In this document: in pieces, positions 1 through 8,426 of the stretch
Position numbering within the stretch: the first letter of the stretch is position 1
How the letters are laid out: every line of letters starts with the position of its first letter
From: Pseudomonas leptonychotis
Lineage (GTDB): Bacteria > Pseudomonadota > Gammaproteobacteria > Pseudomonadales > Pseudomonadaceae
Length of the DNA stretch: 64,000 nucleotides
NCBI RefSeq assembly: GCF_004920405.1
Contig: NZ_RFLV01000001.1
Location: 2,258,233 to 2,322,232, forward strand
Direction of reading: 5' to 3'
Made by a program: the position numbers and the translations under genes
Notes under the pieces: generated by a model
The model's input: the letters and a program-made list of their open reading frames with translations, nothing else
What the model was told of the DNA's origin: nothing
Databases searched by the model: none

Positions 1-35
1 TGTTCATTTCCACCGATGCGTTCACTGGGACAACC

Positions 36-67
36 TAGGGTGGATCGATGACGCGTGATCCACCCTA
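36..67. repeat. REP-like palindrome (GTGGATC type)
   Basis: Perfect 11-bp inverted repeat (arms 36-46 and 57-67, 10-bp loop) around the core GGGTGGATC/GATCCACCC. It lies in the noncoding DNA downstream of the sigma-54 regulator. Palindromes of this type are dispersed in intergenic DNA of many Pseudomonas genomes and can act as mRNA 3' stabilisers or terminators. That role is inferred here. Confidence 0.6.
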
Positions 68-123
68 CGACTCAAATAACATCGCGGGCATGGGTTAGGC
101 ACCCCTCGTCTCTCCTACAGCCC

Positions 124-188
124 GTAGCCCGGATGAAACCCGGGAAATGCTCGTCTACGCGGTACTCCCCGGATTACATCCGGGCTAC
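124..188. repeat. REP-like palindrome (GTAGCCCGGATG type)
   Basis: Perfect 12-bp inverted repeat, GTAGCCCGGATG at 124-135 and its complement at 177-188, with a 41-bp interior that holds a second short CCCGG palindrome. It sits 14 bp past the stop of the minus-strand sigma-54 regulator, where it would form the 3' end hairpin of that transcript. The family is a common dispersed repeat in gamma-proteobacteria. Confidence 0.65.
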
Positions 189-202
189 GAATCGAGTCTG
201 GC

Positions 203-1663
203 TTAGTCGTGCTTACCCAGCCCATGCAGGGCTAATTTGGCATACAGCCCGGCGCGGGAAATGCCTAGGCGCTCGGCTGCGTGTTGGCGATTGCCGGCCG
301 TGGCTTGCAGGGCCTCGATCAATGCCTGGCGTTCGACCTGCGCCAGCTGTTCTGCCAGCGGTTGGCTCACCCCAGCGGCTGGCTGTGGTGCAAGGCTGTG
401 CGCCGCTGGCGTCACCGGGTCGACCAGCAATGCCCGTACAGTTTGCATATCCAGGCGCCCATCGACATCCAATTGCGCGCGCTCCAGCAGGTTGCGTAGC
501 TCGCGTACATTGCCACGCCAGGGCTGCGCGCTAAGCAGGGTGAGTGCGTCGTCGCTCACTTCCAGTGGGGCTTGCGCGGAGCGATTGGCGATATCGTCGA
601 GCAGGTGTTCCAGCAGCGCTGGAATGTCCTCACGGCGTTCACGCAGCGGTGGCACGCGCAGGGCCAGGACGTTGAGCCGATAGTACAGGTCGTCACGGAA
701 CTGCCCGGCAGCGACCTTGGCTTCCAGGTCGATATGCGTGGCGGCGATCACCCGCACATTCAGCGGTTTGACCTGGTTGGAGCCGAGCGGCTCGACTTCC
801 TGTTCCTGCAGCACGCGCAGCAGTTTGGCTTGCAGTGGCAAGGGCAGGTCGCCGATTTCATCGAGAAACAGTGTGCCGCCATTGGCCACCTCGAACTTGC
901 CGATGCGCGCCTTGCGGTCGGCGCCGGTAAAGGCGCCGGGCGCGGTGCCGAACAGCTCAGCCTCAACCAGGGTTTCCGGAATGGCCGCGACGTTGACCGC
1001 AACAAACGGCCCGTTAGCCCGTGGCGACAGGTTGTGGATGCCCTGGGCCAGCAGTTCTTTGCCGGTGCCGGTTTCGCCACGTAGCAGCACGGTGGCGTCC
1101 AGTTGCGCCGCTCGGCGGGCTTGGCGTTTCACTTCACTGGCCGCAGGGCTGCTGCCGATAAATCCGGCAATGGTGTAACGCGCCCGGCGCGCCTTGGCCA
1201 GCTCATGCTGGGTCGCGACCAGCTGGCTTTGCAGAGTATTGAACTTGGCCATCAGTGGCTTCAGATGGCGCGCGCGGTCGAACAGTACAAAGCCCAGCGC
1301 GCCGACCAGGGTGCCGTCCTCATCGCGCAGCGGAATACGCGTGACCACGAAGTGCTCGCTGCCGAAGGCCATCAGGTCGAGCATGCTCGGTTGACCGCTT
1401 TCCACCACCTCGCGCAGTTTGCTCGCGGGGAGCACCTGCTCGATCTCCTTGCCGAGCACGCTGCGCGGGTCGTTGATGCCAACCTTCTCGGCGTACTTGT
1501 CGTTAATCCAGACAATCCGTGCCTGGCGATTAACCGCAATGGTGCCCTCACATTGCGCGTTGAGGTGGTCGAACAGCAGGGGCATAGCCACCGCGCGAAA
1601 ACGCTCGGGGGAAACACCGATAATCAGGCCGTGTTGGTCGAGGTCGTCGCGGGCAATGGCCAT
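203..1663 (-). CDS. Sigma-54-dependent transcriptional activator with PAS sensor
   Basis: Bacterial enhancer-binding protein, 486 residues. An N-terminal PAS domain (about residues 35-140, with 'INDKYAEKVGI' typical of PAS) is followed by a central AAA+ domain with Walker A 'GETGTGKE', the sigma-54 contact loop 'GAFTGAD' and 'LFLDEIGDLP' as Walker B. A C-terminal Fis-type helix-turn-helix ends the protein. It should activate RNA polymerase-sigma-54 promoters in response to a ligand or redox state sensed by PAS. No target operon is adjacent: the next gene is a divergent diguanylate cyclase. It resembles HbcR-type regulators of hydroxybutyrate catabolism, but I cannot fix the target from sequence alone. 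Confidence 0.92.
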   Translation of the reverse strand: MAIARDDLDQHGLIIGVSPERFRAVAMPLLFDHLNAQCEGTIAVNRQARIVWINDKYAEKVGINDPRSVLGKEIEQVLPASKLREVVESGQPSMLDLMAFGSEHFVVTRIPLRDEDGTLVGALGFVLFDRARHLKPLMAKFNTLQSQLVATQHELAKARRARYTIAGFIGSSPAASEVKRQARRAAQLDATVLLRGETGTGKELLAQGIHNLSPRANGPFVAVNVAAIPETLVEAELFGTAPGAFTGADRKARIGKFEVANGGTLFLDEIGDLPLPLQAKLLRVLQEQEVEPLGSNQVKPLNVRVIAATHIDLEAKVAAGQFRDDLYYRLNVLALRVPPLRERREDIPALLEHLLDDIANRSAQAPLEVSDDALTLLSAQPWRGNVRELRNLLERAQLDVDGRLDMQTVRALLVDPVTPAAHSLAPQPAAGVSQPLAEQLAQVERQALIEALQATAGNRQHAAERLGISRAGLYAKLALHGLGKHD

Positions 1664-2026
1664 GGGTGCAGTTCATTCAGAATCAGGTGCGGCCGATTAT
1701 GGGTGGCGCTGTGCGCAGCGGGCAACCAGCGGCGATTCCACCCCGGTAATCCTGCCCACCTGCTGCGTTGTGATTTTGCTCATGGTCTGCGGGTACGGCC
1801 AGCATCTACACATCAGTGGGTACTGGTTCAGTGCGGATTATTTTCCAACGGGTACGCGGCATGCTTCGCTCAGGTGCATTGGCTTGCTGGCGCAGGTAAT
1901 GGCACGTAGTAATCTGATCGCCAGCTTGGCTACGCGCTTCAGCTTGATCAGGTTGTATGTCTGGCCAATCGGTTAGGTTTTCAGGCACAGTGCGGCATCA
2001 CTCCGTCACCTGCGCAGGGCCGCGCT

Positions 2027-3112
2027 ATGTCTTTCCGACCGAACAGCAAAACAGGTAATGACGGCATTGCTGACCTCGCAGATATGCAGGACGTCGGCCA
2101 GCGCTCGCTGGTGCGGATGATCTTTGCGTCCACCGGGCTGACCCTTGGAGTGTTCTGCGCCCTGCAATTTATGGCCGGGAATTACCTACTCGCCAGTTTC
2201 GAACTGGTTGCAACGGTGGTGGTGCTGTGGGGTGCCTGGCGCATCCCTCGGGTACGCAACCTGTTGCCCTGGATCTACCTCTACCTGCTGCCTACCTTTA
2301 GCTTTCTGGTGTACATCATCATTGTCCCCCAGGCATCCAAAACGGCTTTTGTCTGGCTTTACAGCATCCCGGTACTTTCTTATCTGTTGCTTGGGCGCAG
2401 GCGCGGCAGTCAACTGGCGCTACCGTTTGTCGTTGGTGCTTGTCTGCTTTATCTGCAGACCTATTCAATTCCGGTGGATACCAGAGGGTTGATCGATCTG
2501 GGTAACGCGGTTTTCTGCGGGTTGCTGATCATTGTTTTTGTGCATTTTTATGAAACCCGCCGCGCCTCTGCTTATCAACAACTTGAACGCATGGCCCGTA
2601 CGGACGCACTGACAGGCGTAGCCAGCCGCGGCAGCTTCCAACAAAGCCTGGAACAGAGTATCCGTGAGGCCGAACGCAGCCATGCCAAATTGGTGCTGGT
2701 GATTCTGGATGTCGATCACTTCAAAATGGTGAATGACCAGTATGGCCACGAAGCCGGCGACCAGGCGTTACGGCATATATGCAACAGCTTGAGCCAGCGA
2801 TTACGCATTACCGACACCCTGGGTCGCTTGGGTGGTGAGGAGTTCGGCCTGCTGCTGCGCAACACCGACGGCGAGGGTGCCGAGCCGCTAGTGGAGGTCT
2901 TGCGCGCGCAATTGTGCAGTCAGCCGATGCTTTATGGCTCGCAACCGATCCGTTTGTCAGCCACCTTCGGTTTGGCCGAGTGGCCCACCGATGGACGCAC
3001 CGCCGAGCAGCTTTACCGCTGTGCGGATCAGCACTTGTATCGCGGTAAAGCGCTAGGCCGTAATCGGCTGGTTGGCCGCAGCATGTCTGAGGTTAGGGTT
3101 AGCGACTATTAG
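2027..3112 (+). CDS. Membrane diguanylate cyclase (GGDEF)
   Basis: Makes cyclic di-GMP from two GTP. The N-terminal half (about residues 28-185) is a run of hydrophobic segments predicted to form five or six membrane helices. The C-terminal half is a GGDEF domain with active-site 'GGEEF'. An intact inhibitory I-site, RITD, lies exactly five residues before the GGEEF, so product inhibition is expected. No separate sensory domain is visible; the membrane part is the probable input. The gene is monocistronic and divergent from the sigma-54 regulator. It lies just outside the tRNA-anchored island. Confidence 0.93.
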   Translation: MSFRPNSKTGNDGIADLADMQDVGQRSLVRMIFASTGLTLGVFCALQFMAGNYLLASFELVATVVVLWGAWRIPRVRNLLPWIYLYLLPTFSFLVYIIIVPQASKTAFVWLYSIPVLSYLLLGRRRGSQLALPFVVGACLLYLQTYSIPVDTRGLIDLGNAVFCGLLIIVFVHFYETRRASAYQQLERMARTDALTGVASRGSFQQSLEQSIREAERSHAKLVLVILDVDHFKMVNDQYGHEAGDQALRHICNSLSQRLRITDTLGRLGGEEFGLLLRNTDGEGAEPLVEVLRAQLCSQPMLYGSQPIRLSATFGLAEWPTDGRTAEQLYRCADQHLYRGKALGRNRLVGRSMSEVRVSDY

Positions 3113-3116
3113 GTAG

Positions 3117-3139
3117 GCGTGATCCGGCATCGATCACGC
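3117..3139 (+). terminator. Hairpin after the diguanylate cyclase gene
   Basis: 8-bp perfect inverted repeat GCGTGATC / GATCACGC with a 7-nt loop, 4 nt after the stop codon. There is no T-tract, so it may be only an mRNA 3' hairpin. The remaining DNA up to 3353 shows no convincing gene. Confidence 0.35.
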
Positions 3140-3353
3140 ACGTCTGCTGCGGTGTTAACACTCACGGGCTCCCCCTAACGCATCGATAAGCCAGCAACGC
3201 GTGTCGCCGTAATGCTCGGCATTGCTAAATGTGCACGCCATTGAAGTGCATCACCGCGATCTACAACTACCCGAACCCCTGATCGTGCAGGGCTGGAGAT
3301 CACCCTCTGGCTGCCGCGAACTCAGGGCTGGCGTGTAGCCAAAATAAGGCAGA

Positions 3354-3378
3354 AAAAAGCCGCGCAGTGCGCGGCTTT
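3354..3378 (-). terminator. Duplicated tRNA terminator hairpin
   Basis: Minus-strand hairpin with 7-bp GC stem GCCGCGC / GCGCGGC, 3-nt loop and flanking A/T runs. It is an exact copy of the terminator at 13896-13920. Before the insertion this copy was probably the original chromosomal terminator of the tRNA. Confidence 0.75.
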
Positions 3379-3383
3379 GGAGT

Positions 3384-3429
3384 TGGTGGGCCCACACGGA
3401 CTCGAACCGTGGACCAAAGGATTATGAGT
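3384..3429 (-). pseudogene. Truncated 3' fragment of tRNA (CAU)
   Basis: 46 of 77 nt of the tRNA at 13926-14002: encoded CCA end, acceptor 3' strand, T arm, variable loop and anticodon loop. The D arm and 5' acceptor strand are absent. It cannot fold into a tRNA and marks the distal end of the integrated element. Confidence 0.88.
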
Positions 3430-3436
3430 TGCCTAG

Positions 3437-3625
3437 AAACGCTGCAAACCCAGTGAAATCGTGCGTAGCTTAGCGCAGGTACAGTTAGCTGAAAGTAGCG
3501 TGGTTACTGGTGTTGAGCGTAATTTGGCGAAATGGGTAGAAGCTGGGCACTGTACCGTCAACGTACCGCTTTCTCGTACTGTGAAGCGGCCAAGCATGAG
3601 CCGCTTCCTGAGTTTGGATGAGTAA
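3437..3625 (+). pseudogene. Possible degraded tyrosine-recombinase fragment
   Basis: An open plus-strand stretch just inside the left att repeat reads as about 62 residues ending in 'RPSMSRFLSLDE' then TAA. The string 'RFLSLDE' resembles the junction before the catalytic domain of phage-type integrases (consensus RFLS.(D/E)E). No catalytic R-H-R-Y part follows. The position next to att fits an integrase relic. The minus-strand reading (69 codons) looks less protein-like. This is a weak call based on one short motif. Confidence 0.25.
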
Positions 3626-3658
3626 CGTCTTATGAGTCTCACCAGGATAAACCTAAAT

Positions 3659-6583
3659 TTAAGAGAGCTCTTCCGCTAGGCGGAATAACGCAATAGAGGG
3701 GCTTCCCTGCTCGAAATAATCAATCACGCTTTTGTACTCATCACTAACTTTGAATTGCCGCATAGTCGGTTTTTTAGGGTCTTTATAGTTTTTTAATACA
3801 CCCTTCTCGAGCAGGTGGGGCAGGAAGTTCACCGCAGATAGTTTCTTTCTTACTTCCTCTTGTTTTCTTGGGTAGAAATTACCTCGCTGGTAGAATAGTT
3901 TAAATACCTTTTCTAGTTCTGTAAGTACGGCCTCTTTATTCTCTGCGGCTTCTTCCTCTTTTTCTGTTAAAAGATGCTGTATCTGCGTGAGGTCGCAGGT
4001 GCTAGAGAAAAGGCTGTTATGTAGTTTTATTGTTACGCCGCTTCTAGGGTTTATGTCTTTAAATTGCGAGTTCTCAAATTTTGTACCCTCGTTCATTTGG
4101 CACTCCCAGAAATATTCATAATTGTCGAAAGTGCAATCTCGCAAAACTCTGTCTTTGAAGTCGAATGTGGGTTTTATAGATGAGTTGCCAAATATGTCTA
4201 TTAGGGAAATGCCTACTAATTCGTTGCTTTTCAAGAATAGTTTTTCAATTAGCTCTGTTCTGGTGTGAGTGCTTGATTGGCTGTTGTCTGATTTTTGGAG
4301 TAGGCAAAGTAGCAAAGAAACAATCGATGATATTAAAGTATTGGGATTTTCATAGCTTGCTGCAGACTCTATTACTTCAATGCAAAACAATACAAGGTCG
4401 TCGTGCATTTCTATTCTTTCGCATACCGACTCAGTGAAGCTGCTGTCATATTTTAAATAGCCAGATATAACTCTGGCTGTTTGCTCGTCAAGTGCTGTTA
4501 TATCTCTCTGCTTGAAAAAATAAACGAGGTGGAGTGCGGCAAAGTAGACATCAAATACATCGTATCTGAAATGAATTCCGTTATCAGAGCACACAAGTAG
4601 GGTGTGGCCTTTAATCTTTTCTATTAGTGCGTTGTCAGGGGCGGTGACGATTTTTTGAAGTTCCTGCTTTATATCGTAAAGATCTACGCCGTTGTCTTTG
4701 CTTATGGCTATTCGAATGAAAAGCTCAATCTGCTGGTCGACTGTTAGTCCTCCGAGTTTTATTATCTCTCGGTCGCACACTTGCGCTATTAAGAAATCAA
4801 CATGATTTTCGGTTGATAAATATCGGCTTGCGAATTGTTTTTTTAAATTGATGTCTTCAGTTCTAGAATTTATTAGGTATCCAATCATGTCTAGAAGAAA
4901 AGGAATATAGAAGAGCTCAGTGGTGCCTTGTTTTGTTCTGGTTTCAATTGCTAGTTTGTCAGCTATAAGCATGGCATTGGTAATGCGCTTCTTATCACCT
5001 TTTAGTTTTTGATTAAAAAAATCTTGTGCTAAGTCGGCGTTGAAGGCTTTGAGTACTATTTCAGGGAGAAGTATTTTTTTGCCGACTTCATTCCAGAAGT
5101 GGTCCCTGCATGTAATTAATACTTTCGTTTTGTGCAGGTCTGAAGAGTATTCTTGGAAAATTGAGGTTATAAAGGCTTGTACATCGAAGCGATTCCCAAG
5201 CTTTGCTATTACCTCATCTATGCCGTCTAGGACAACAGTTAGGCTTCCGTTATCTATAGATAACTTAAGAAGATCCTTGTTGAATCTAGATGAGTCGTTG
5301 CCATCCACGTCCATCTGTGCCCTGTAAAAATCAAATACGTCACTGATTTTTGAATTTCTAGATAGCTCGTTAATTATCTCTTTAGAATCAATAAAAAGAA
5401 GACCTTGGTCATTTTCTTCGGTATATATTTGATCTAGAAATTGTTTGGCGAGTGTGGTTTTCCCTATTCCACCGTGCCCGCTAACAATAAATAAAGGCTC
5501 ATTCTCTGTGTTGTACCATTCTTTAAGCTTTTCAAGTGCAGGGAGATCGCGTTCTTCCTCTAAATCATATAGGCCATTCACATAAATTGGTAAGTTAAAC
5601 TTTTCATATGGCAGCATGCAGTCTTTGTACAAGAAATTACATCCGAATTCGTCTACGAAATAGACAAACTTTGTACCGAATAATCTTGATATATTTTCTT
5701 TTCGCTTTCCAATGTCTTTTAAATTTGGTCTGTCAATCAAGATAATTGATGATTCCGGTTTTGAAATGTAGTTTTTGCTTTTTATCTCACCGACTGTCTT
5801 TCCTTGATTTGAACTGTCGTGTATGTAGATAAATTCTTTCCCGCCATCAAATCCATCTGTTAACTTGTAAACTTCGTAAATGATACTGTCTTTCCAGTTT
5901 TTTACTCGCACTGGATATTTCTCTACCAGGGAAAGGCTAGAGTTTTTGTCCATGAATAGTTGGACTGTTTTCTCAATGCTTCTTTCTGTTTGTTGCTCTT
6001 CTGGTTCGGGTTGAGTGAATCTTGCAAAAAAATCAGATCGTCTAAGTGATTCAAATTCTTCTTTAAGATTCTGGTACTCGGATGGAGTTGCTGTTCTTAC
6101 CTCATCCGTTTTCTGCCCTTTTCGTATTAGTACTCCGCCCTCATCAATGTGCCTTGTTTTTGTTTTTAGCCCGGTTTTTAGTTCGGTTATATATCCCTTC
6201 ACGGGTAGTTCGATTATAAGTAGTGTGCAGCCTTCGTGAACTGTGGTTTCAATGTTTATATCGGTTAAGGAGGGGGTTGTATATTTTTCCAGTCGACGAA
6301 TTAGGTCTTTTTTGAAGGCTGTGAGGTTTTGTAGTTGCTTTATTTTTGAAATTCCAATATTAAAAGGTTTTCTTTCTGTCTCTGAATAGCCAATAACTAG
6401 GTGGCGATTTCTGCCTGTATGGCCTAGGTATCCGTTAGATAGCGAAATGATGTCTTTTATTAACTCTCCCCACAGGTCGGCCATATCTGTGGCGGGGGTA
6501 GTATCATCCCAGTACCATTGTCTTTTGAACTCGAGGGTAGGAGACTCTTGCTCAGTAATTAATTCAATGATGCTCGCTTTCAT
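3659..6583 (-). CDS. AlbA_2/Schlafen-like - NACHT STAND NTPase, candidate antiphage protein
   Basis: 974 residues. Residues 1-165 look like an AlbA_2 (Schlafen-type) domain, with 'TLEFKRQW' and a conserved 'KDIISLSN' helix. Residues 360-690 form a NACHT/STAND ATPase: Walker A 'GHGGIGKTT' (369-377), Walker B 'VVLDGIDE' (450-457), sensor 'VLITCRDHFW' (488-497) and a winged-helix motif 'FRYDVFDVYFAA' (672-683). A helical region follows, then a short pentapeptide-like stretch (about 806-846) and a C-terminal winged-helix-like segment (about 885-974). In this protein class the NTPase oligomerises on sensing an invader and activates an effector. AlbA_2 as effector or nucleic-acid-binding domain is inference. 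The DNA is visibly AT-rich (33% GC in the sampled 4201-4260) against GC-rich neighbours, a sign of separate acquisition. It starts 47 nt after mrr and may share its transcript. Confidence 0.85.
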   Translation of the reverse strand: MKASIIELITEQESPTLEFKRQWYWDDTTPATDMADLWGELIKDIISLSNGYLGHTGRNRHLVIGYSETERKPFNIGISKIKQLQNLTAFKKDLIRRLEKYTTPSLTDINIETTVHEGCTLLIIELPVKGYITELKTGLKTKTRHIDEGGVLIRKGQKTDEVRTATPSEYQNLKEEFESLRRSDFFARFTQPEPEEQQTERSIEKTVQLFMDKNSSLSLVEKYPVRVKNWKDSIIYEVYKLTDGFDGGKEFIYIHDSSNQGKTVGEIKSKNYISKPESSIILIDRPNLKDIGKRKENISRLFGTKFVYFVDEFGCNFLYKDCMLPYEKFNLPIYVNGLYDLEEERDLPALEKLKEWYNTENEPLFIVSGHGGIGKTTLAKQFLDQIYTEENDQGLLFIDSKEIINELSRNSKISDVFDFYRAQMDVDGNDSSRFNKDLLKLSIDNGSLTVVLDGIDEVIAKLGNRFDVQAFITSIFQEYSSDLHKTKVLITCRDHFWNEVGKKILLPEIVLKAFNADLAQDFFNQKLKGDKKRITNAMLIADKLAIETRTKQGTTELFYIPFLLDMIGYLINSRTEDINLKKQFASRYLSTENHVDFLIAQVCDREIIKLGGLTVDQQIELFIRIAISKDNGVDLYDIKQELQKIVTAPDNALIEKIKGHTLLVCSDNGIHFRYDVFDVYFAALHLVYFFKQRDITALDEQTARVISGYLKYDSSFTESVCERIEMHDDLVLFCIEVIESAASYENPNTLISSIVSLLLCLLQKSDNSQSSTHTRTELIEKLFLKSNELVGISLIDIFGNSSIKPTFDFKDRVLRDCTFDNYEYFWECQMNEGTKFENSQFKDINPRSGVTIKLHNSLFSSTCDLTQIQHLLTEKEEEAAENKEAVLTELEKVFKLFYQRGNFYPRKQEEVRKKLSAVNFLPHLLEKGVLKNYKDPKKPTMRQFKVSDEYKSVIDYFEQGSPSIALFRLAEELS

Positions 6584-6630
6584 TGTTAAGGCCTGTGAGT
6601 TAATTTGATATTGGCTTTCTTAGTTTTTAA

Positions 6631-7551
6631 TTATTCTTCGTCGAAGTAGTCGCTATCCAGCTTGGGCAACCTCAGTAGGCGTGAAGTCACACCTACCTCG
6701 TGATCCATCATCAGGTTGACCAGTCGGTTGCCATCCACCAGAACCATGCCTTCCACCGAGCGGGAAAAGTCGACTGCCTGTGAGGTGAAGCCTGAGGTGG
6801 TAATAAACACGCCACGCTTGGCTTTCTGCCCTGCAAGAGCTCCATAGAAGGCCTGCAGCTCTGGCCTGCCAACTGTTCCCTGCCAGCGTTTGGCCTGGAC
6901 GTAGACTTTTTCCAAGCCGAGCTTGTCTAGCGAGATCACCCCGTCGATCCCACCGTCGCCGCTGCCGCCGACGCGCTGCAGATCGTTGCGGCTAGCGCCG
7001 TAGCCAAGGCTGTGCAGCACATCCAGCACGATGACTTCAAAGCGGTTGGGGCTGACTTGCAGGAGGTTATCCAGCAGGTCTGCAGCCGTTGCTTCGCGCA
7101 GTTCACGCAAAGCCTGCTCCAGACGATCATCAGGGCTAACAGTGGCTGAGATGAGCGCCGCTGTAGGCTGCTCTTGCCCATCGAGTGGGACAGCATCTGT
7201 CGGGGTCTTGAGTTTTACATTCATAAAGCCAATGGCGAGCTGTTCGATCTTATTCGCAGTCAGAGGGGCGGGGTGCTGGACGGCATAGGTAATGCCAGCG
7301 TCAGTCAGCTTCCAATACCCACGCTTGGCGCTGCTGGACAGGCCGGCGCGCTTGAGGCGGTCATGGGCCCAGCCTGCACGGTTCTTGTACGTGGCCTGGC
7401 CGCTGGCAATTAGCTCTTGGCGCTGTGCTTCCGACAGGTTCAGCGCATCAGCAGCTGCTTCATGGGCGTCACGTGCTGTCGCGCCTTCGGGCGTGGCGGC
7501 CAGGTAGCGCAGGATCGGCTCAATAAACTGGTCGTAGGTAGGGACGGGCAT
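6631..7551 (-). CDS. mrr: Mrr-type restriction endonuclease
   Basis: Type IV restriction enzyme of the Mrr family, which cleaves modified foreign DNA. I start it at the ATG at 7551 ('MPVPTYDQFIEP', the usual Mrr N-terminus), giving 306 residues; the longer frame runs into the upstream gene. Residues about 1-95 form the Mrr N-terminal winged-helix DNA-binding domain. The C-terminal half carries the PD-(D/E)XK-like catalytic core: 'FEVIVLDVLHSLGYG', 'GGSGDGGIDG' and 'VYVQAKRW', with the D...QxK residues intact. It lies 38 nt after the corrected NERD stop and 47 nt before the NACHT gene, so a three-gene transcript is plausible. GC content is like that of the host, unlike the NACHT gene. Confidence 0.92.
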   Translation of the reverse strand: MPVPTYDQFIEPILRYLAATPEGATARDAHEAAADALNLSEAQRQELIASGQATYKNRAGWAHDRLKRAGLSSSAKRGYWKLTDAGITYAVQHPAPLTANKIEQLAIGFMNVKLKTPTDAVPLDGQEQPTAALISATVSPDDRLEQALRELREATAADLLDNLLQVSPNRFEVIVLDVLHSLGYGASRNDLQRVGGSGDGGIDGVISLDKLGLEKVYVQAKRWQGTVGRPELQAFYGALAGQKAKRGVFITTSGFTSQAVDFSRSVEGMVLVDGNRLVNLMMDHEVGVTSRLLRLPKLDSDYFDEE

Positions 7552-7576
7552 TGCGACTCCAGGCGCAGGATTGATG

Positions 7577-8359
7577 TTAGGGCCGCGTGCTAAAGGCTCT
7601 GCATGGTTTTGCATTTGGGGAAGGTTGAGCAGCCCCAGAATTGTTGGCCGACATTGGCCCTGTTTTACGGATGCGAATAACCAGGGCGCTGCCGCATTTC
7701 GGGCATTGCCGCTCGGCTGCCGGATCGCTACGGCGTTTAAGGTTTTGTACATGCTCGCGGTGGGTGGCGAGCGTCGGGGCGCGGCGGCCGGTTTGCAGGG
7801 CGTGCAGCATGGCGTCGACTTCAGCCTCGCTAAACACTAGCTGCTGGAATGACTTGATATAGCGGATAAAGCCGATGCCCTGCGTCACGTTGGCCGGCAC
7901 TTCGGTTTTGAAGGTGCTGCCGCCAACGAAGGTAATGACCGAGTGCAGGTGCTCGGGATTAACGCCAAGGGTGGCTTCCAGGGCTTTGAGGTGTTTGTAG
8001 TTCTGGCGTAGCGGGTTCTGGAATTTGAAGGTGCGCTTGTAGAGCTTTTGCGTCCACTGCGCTTGGTTCTCACTGCCGAAGATCCAGCCGCTCATGCTCT
8101 TCGTTTCCAGCACGAAGATGCCGTAGGGCGAGAGGAATACATGGTCGATCTGCGTGGTGCCGTCTGGCGTGTTTAGCGTGACGTTGTGCAGGCGGCGGTA
8201 GGTCTGTTTATCCAGCTGGAAGTGAGCAAACAGCTGCACCAGAAGCTCGCCGATATAGCCTTTGGCCCAAGGCGACTTGAACAGCGTGATCAGCAGCATG
8301 AGTGGAATAAACCAGCTCAACATGCCCCAGACCTGCGCGATGACGGGGGTGAAGTCCAT
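7577..8359 (-). CDS. NERD-domain nuclease-like protein with frameshifted C-terminal zinc finger
   Basis: An N-terminal membrane segment (about residues 5-28) precedes a NERD (nuclease-related) domain at about 33-150, with 'DGTTQIDHVFLSPYGIFVLE' followed by TKS. A C4 zinc finger of the topoisomerase C-terminal type starts with 'CPKCGSALVIRIRKTG'. After that the open frame loses homology. Reading +1 from the GGGCC run at 7656-7660 gives 'NVGQQFWGCSTFPKCK' and a stop at 7590-7592, the canonical second half of the finger. One missing G would explain it, as a true mutation or a homopolymer sequencing error. A Shine-Dalgarno GGAAGG lies before the ATG. The intact gene would be 7590-8359. NERD proteins are often found with restriction and defence genes; the function here is unproven. 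Confidence 0.82.
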   Translation of the reverse strand: MDFTPVIAQVWGMLSWFIPLMLLITLFKSPWAKGYIGELLVQLFAHFQLDKQTYRRLHNVTLNTPDGTTQIDHVFLSPYGIFVLETKSMSGWIFGSENQAQWTQKLYKRTFKFQNPLRQNYKHLKALEATLGVNPEHLHSVITFVGGSTFKTEVPANVTQGIGFIRYIKSFQQLVFSEAEVDAMLHALQTGRRAPTLATHREHVQNLKRRSDPAAERQCPKCGSALVIRIRKTGPMSANNSGAAQPSPNAKPCRAFSTRP

Positions 8360-8426
8360 TTCCCAACCTTCCAGTAATCCAGGGTTAACCGGATAGTACC
8401 GAAAGTAGGCGCAGGTAAACGAACGT

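Larger units (their letters stand above)
3354..3429. repeat. Left attachment-site repeat (att, 76 bp)
   Basis: Identical over 76 bp, in the same orientation, to 13896-13971. It contains the tRNA terminator hairpin (3354-3378) and the last 46 nt of the tRNA up to and including the anticodon loop. Identity stops abruptly at 3430, where the tRNA sequence is replaced by island DNA. This is the duplicated core expected when an element integrates by site-specific recombination into a tRNA 3' end. Confidence 0.9.

Noticed and set aside
3433..3642. 69-codon minus-strand frame inside left att
   Set aside because: Less protein-like than the plus-strand reading with the integrase-like motif.
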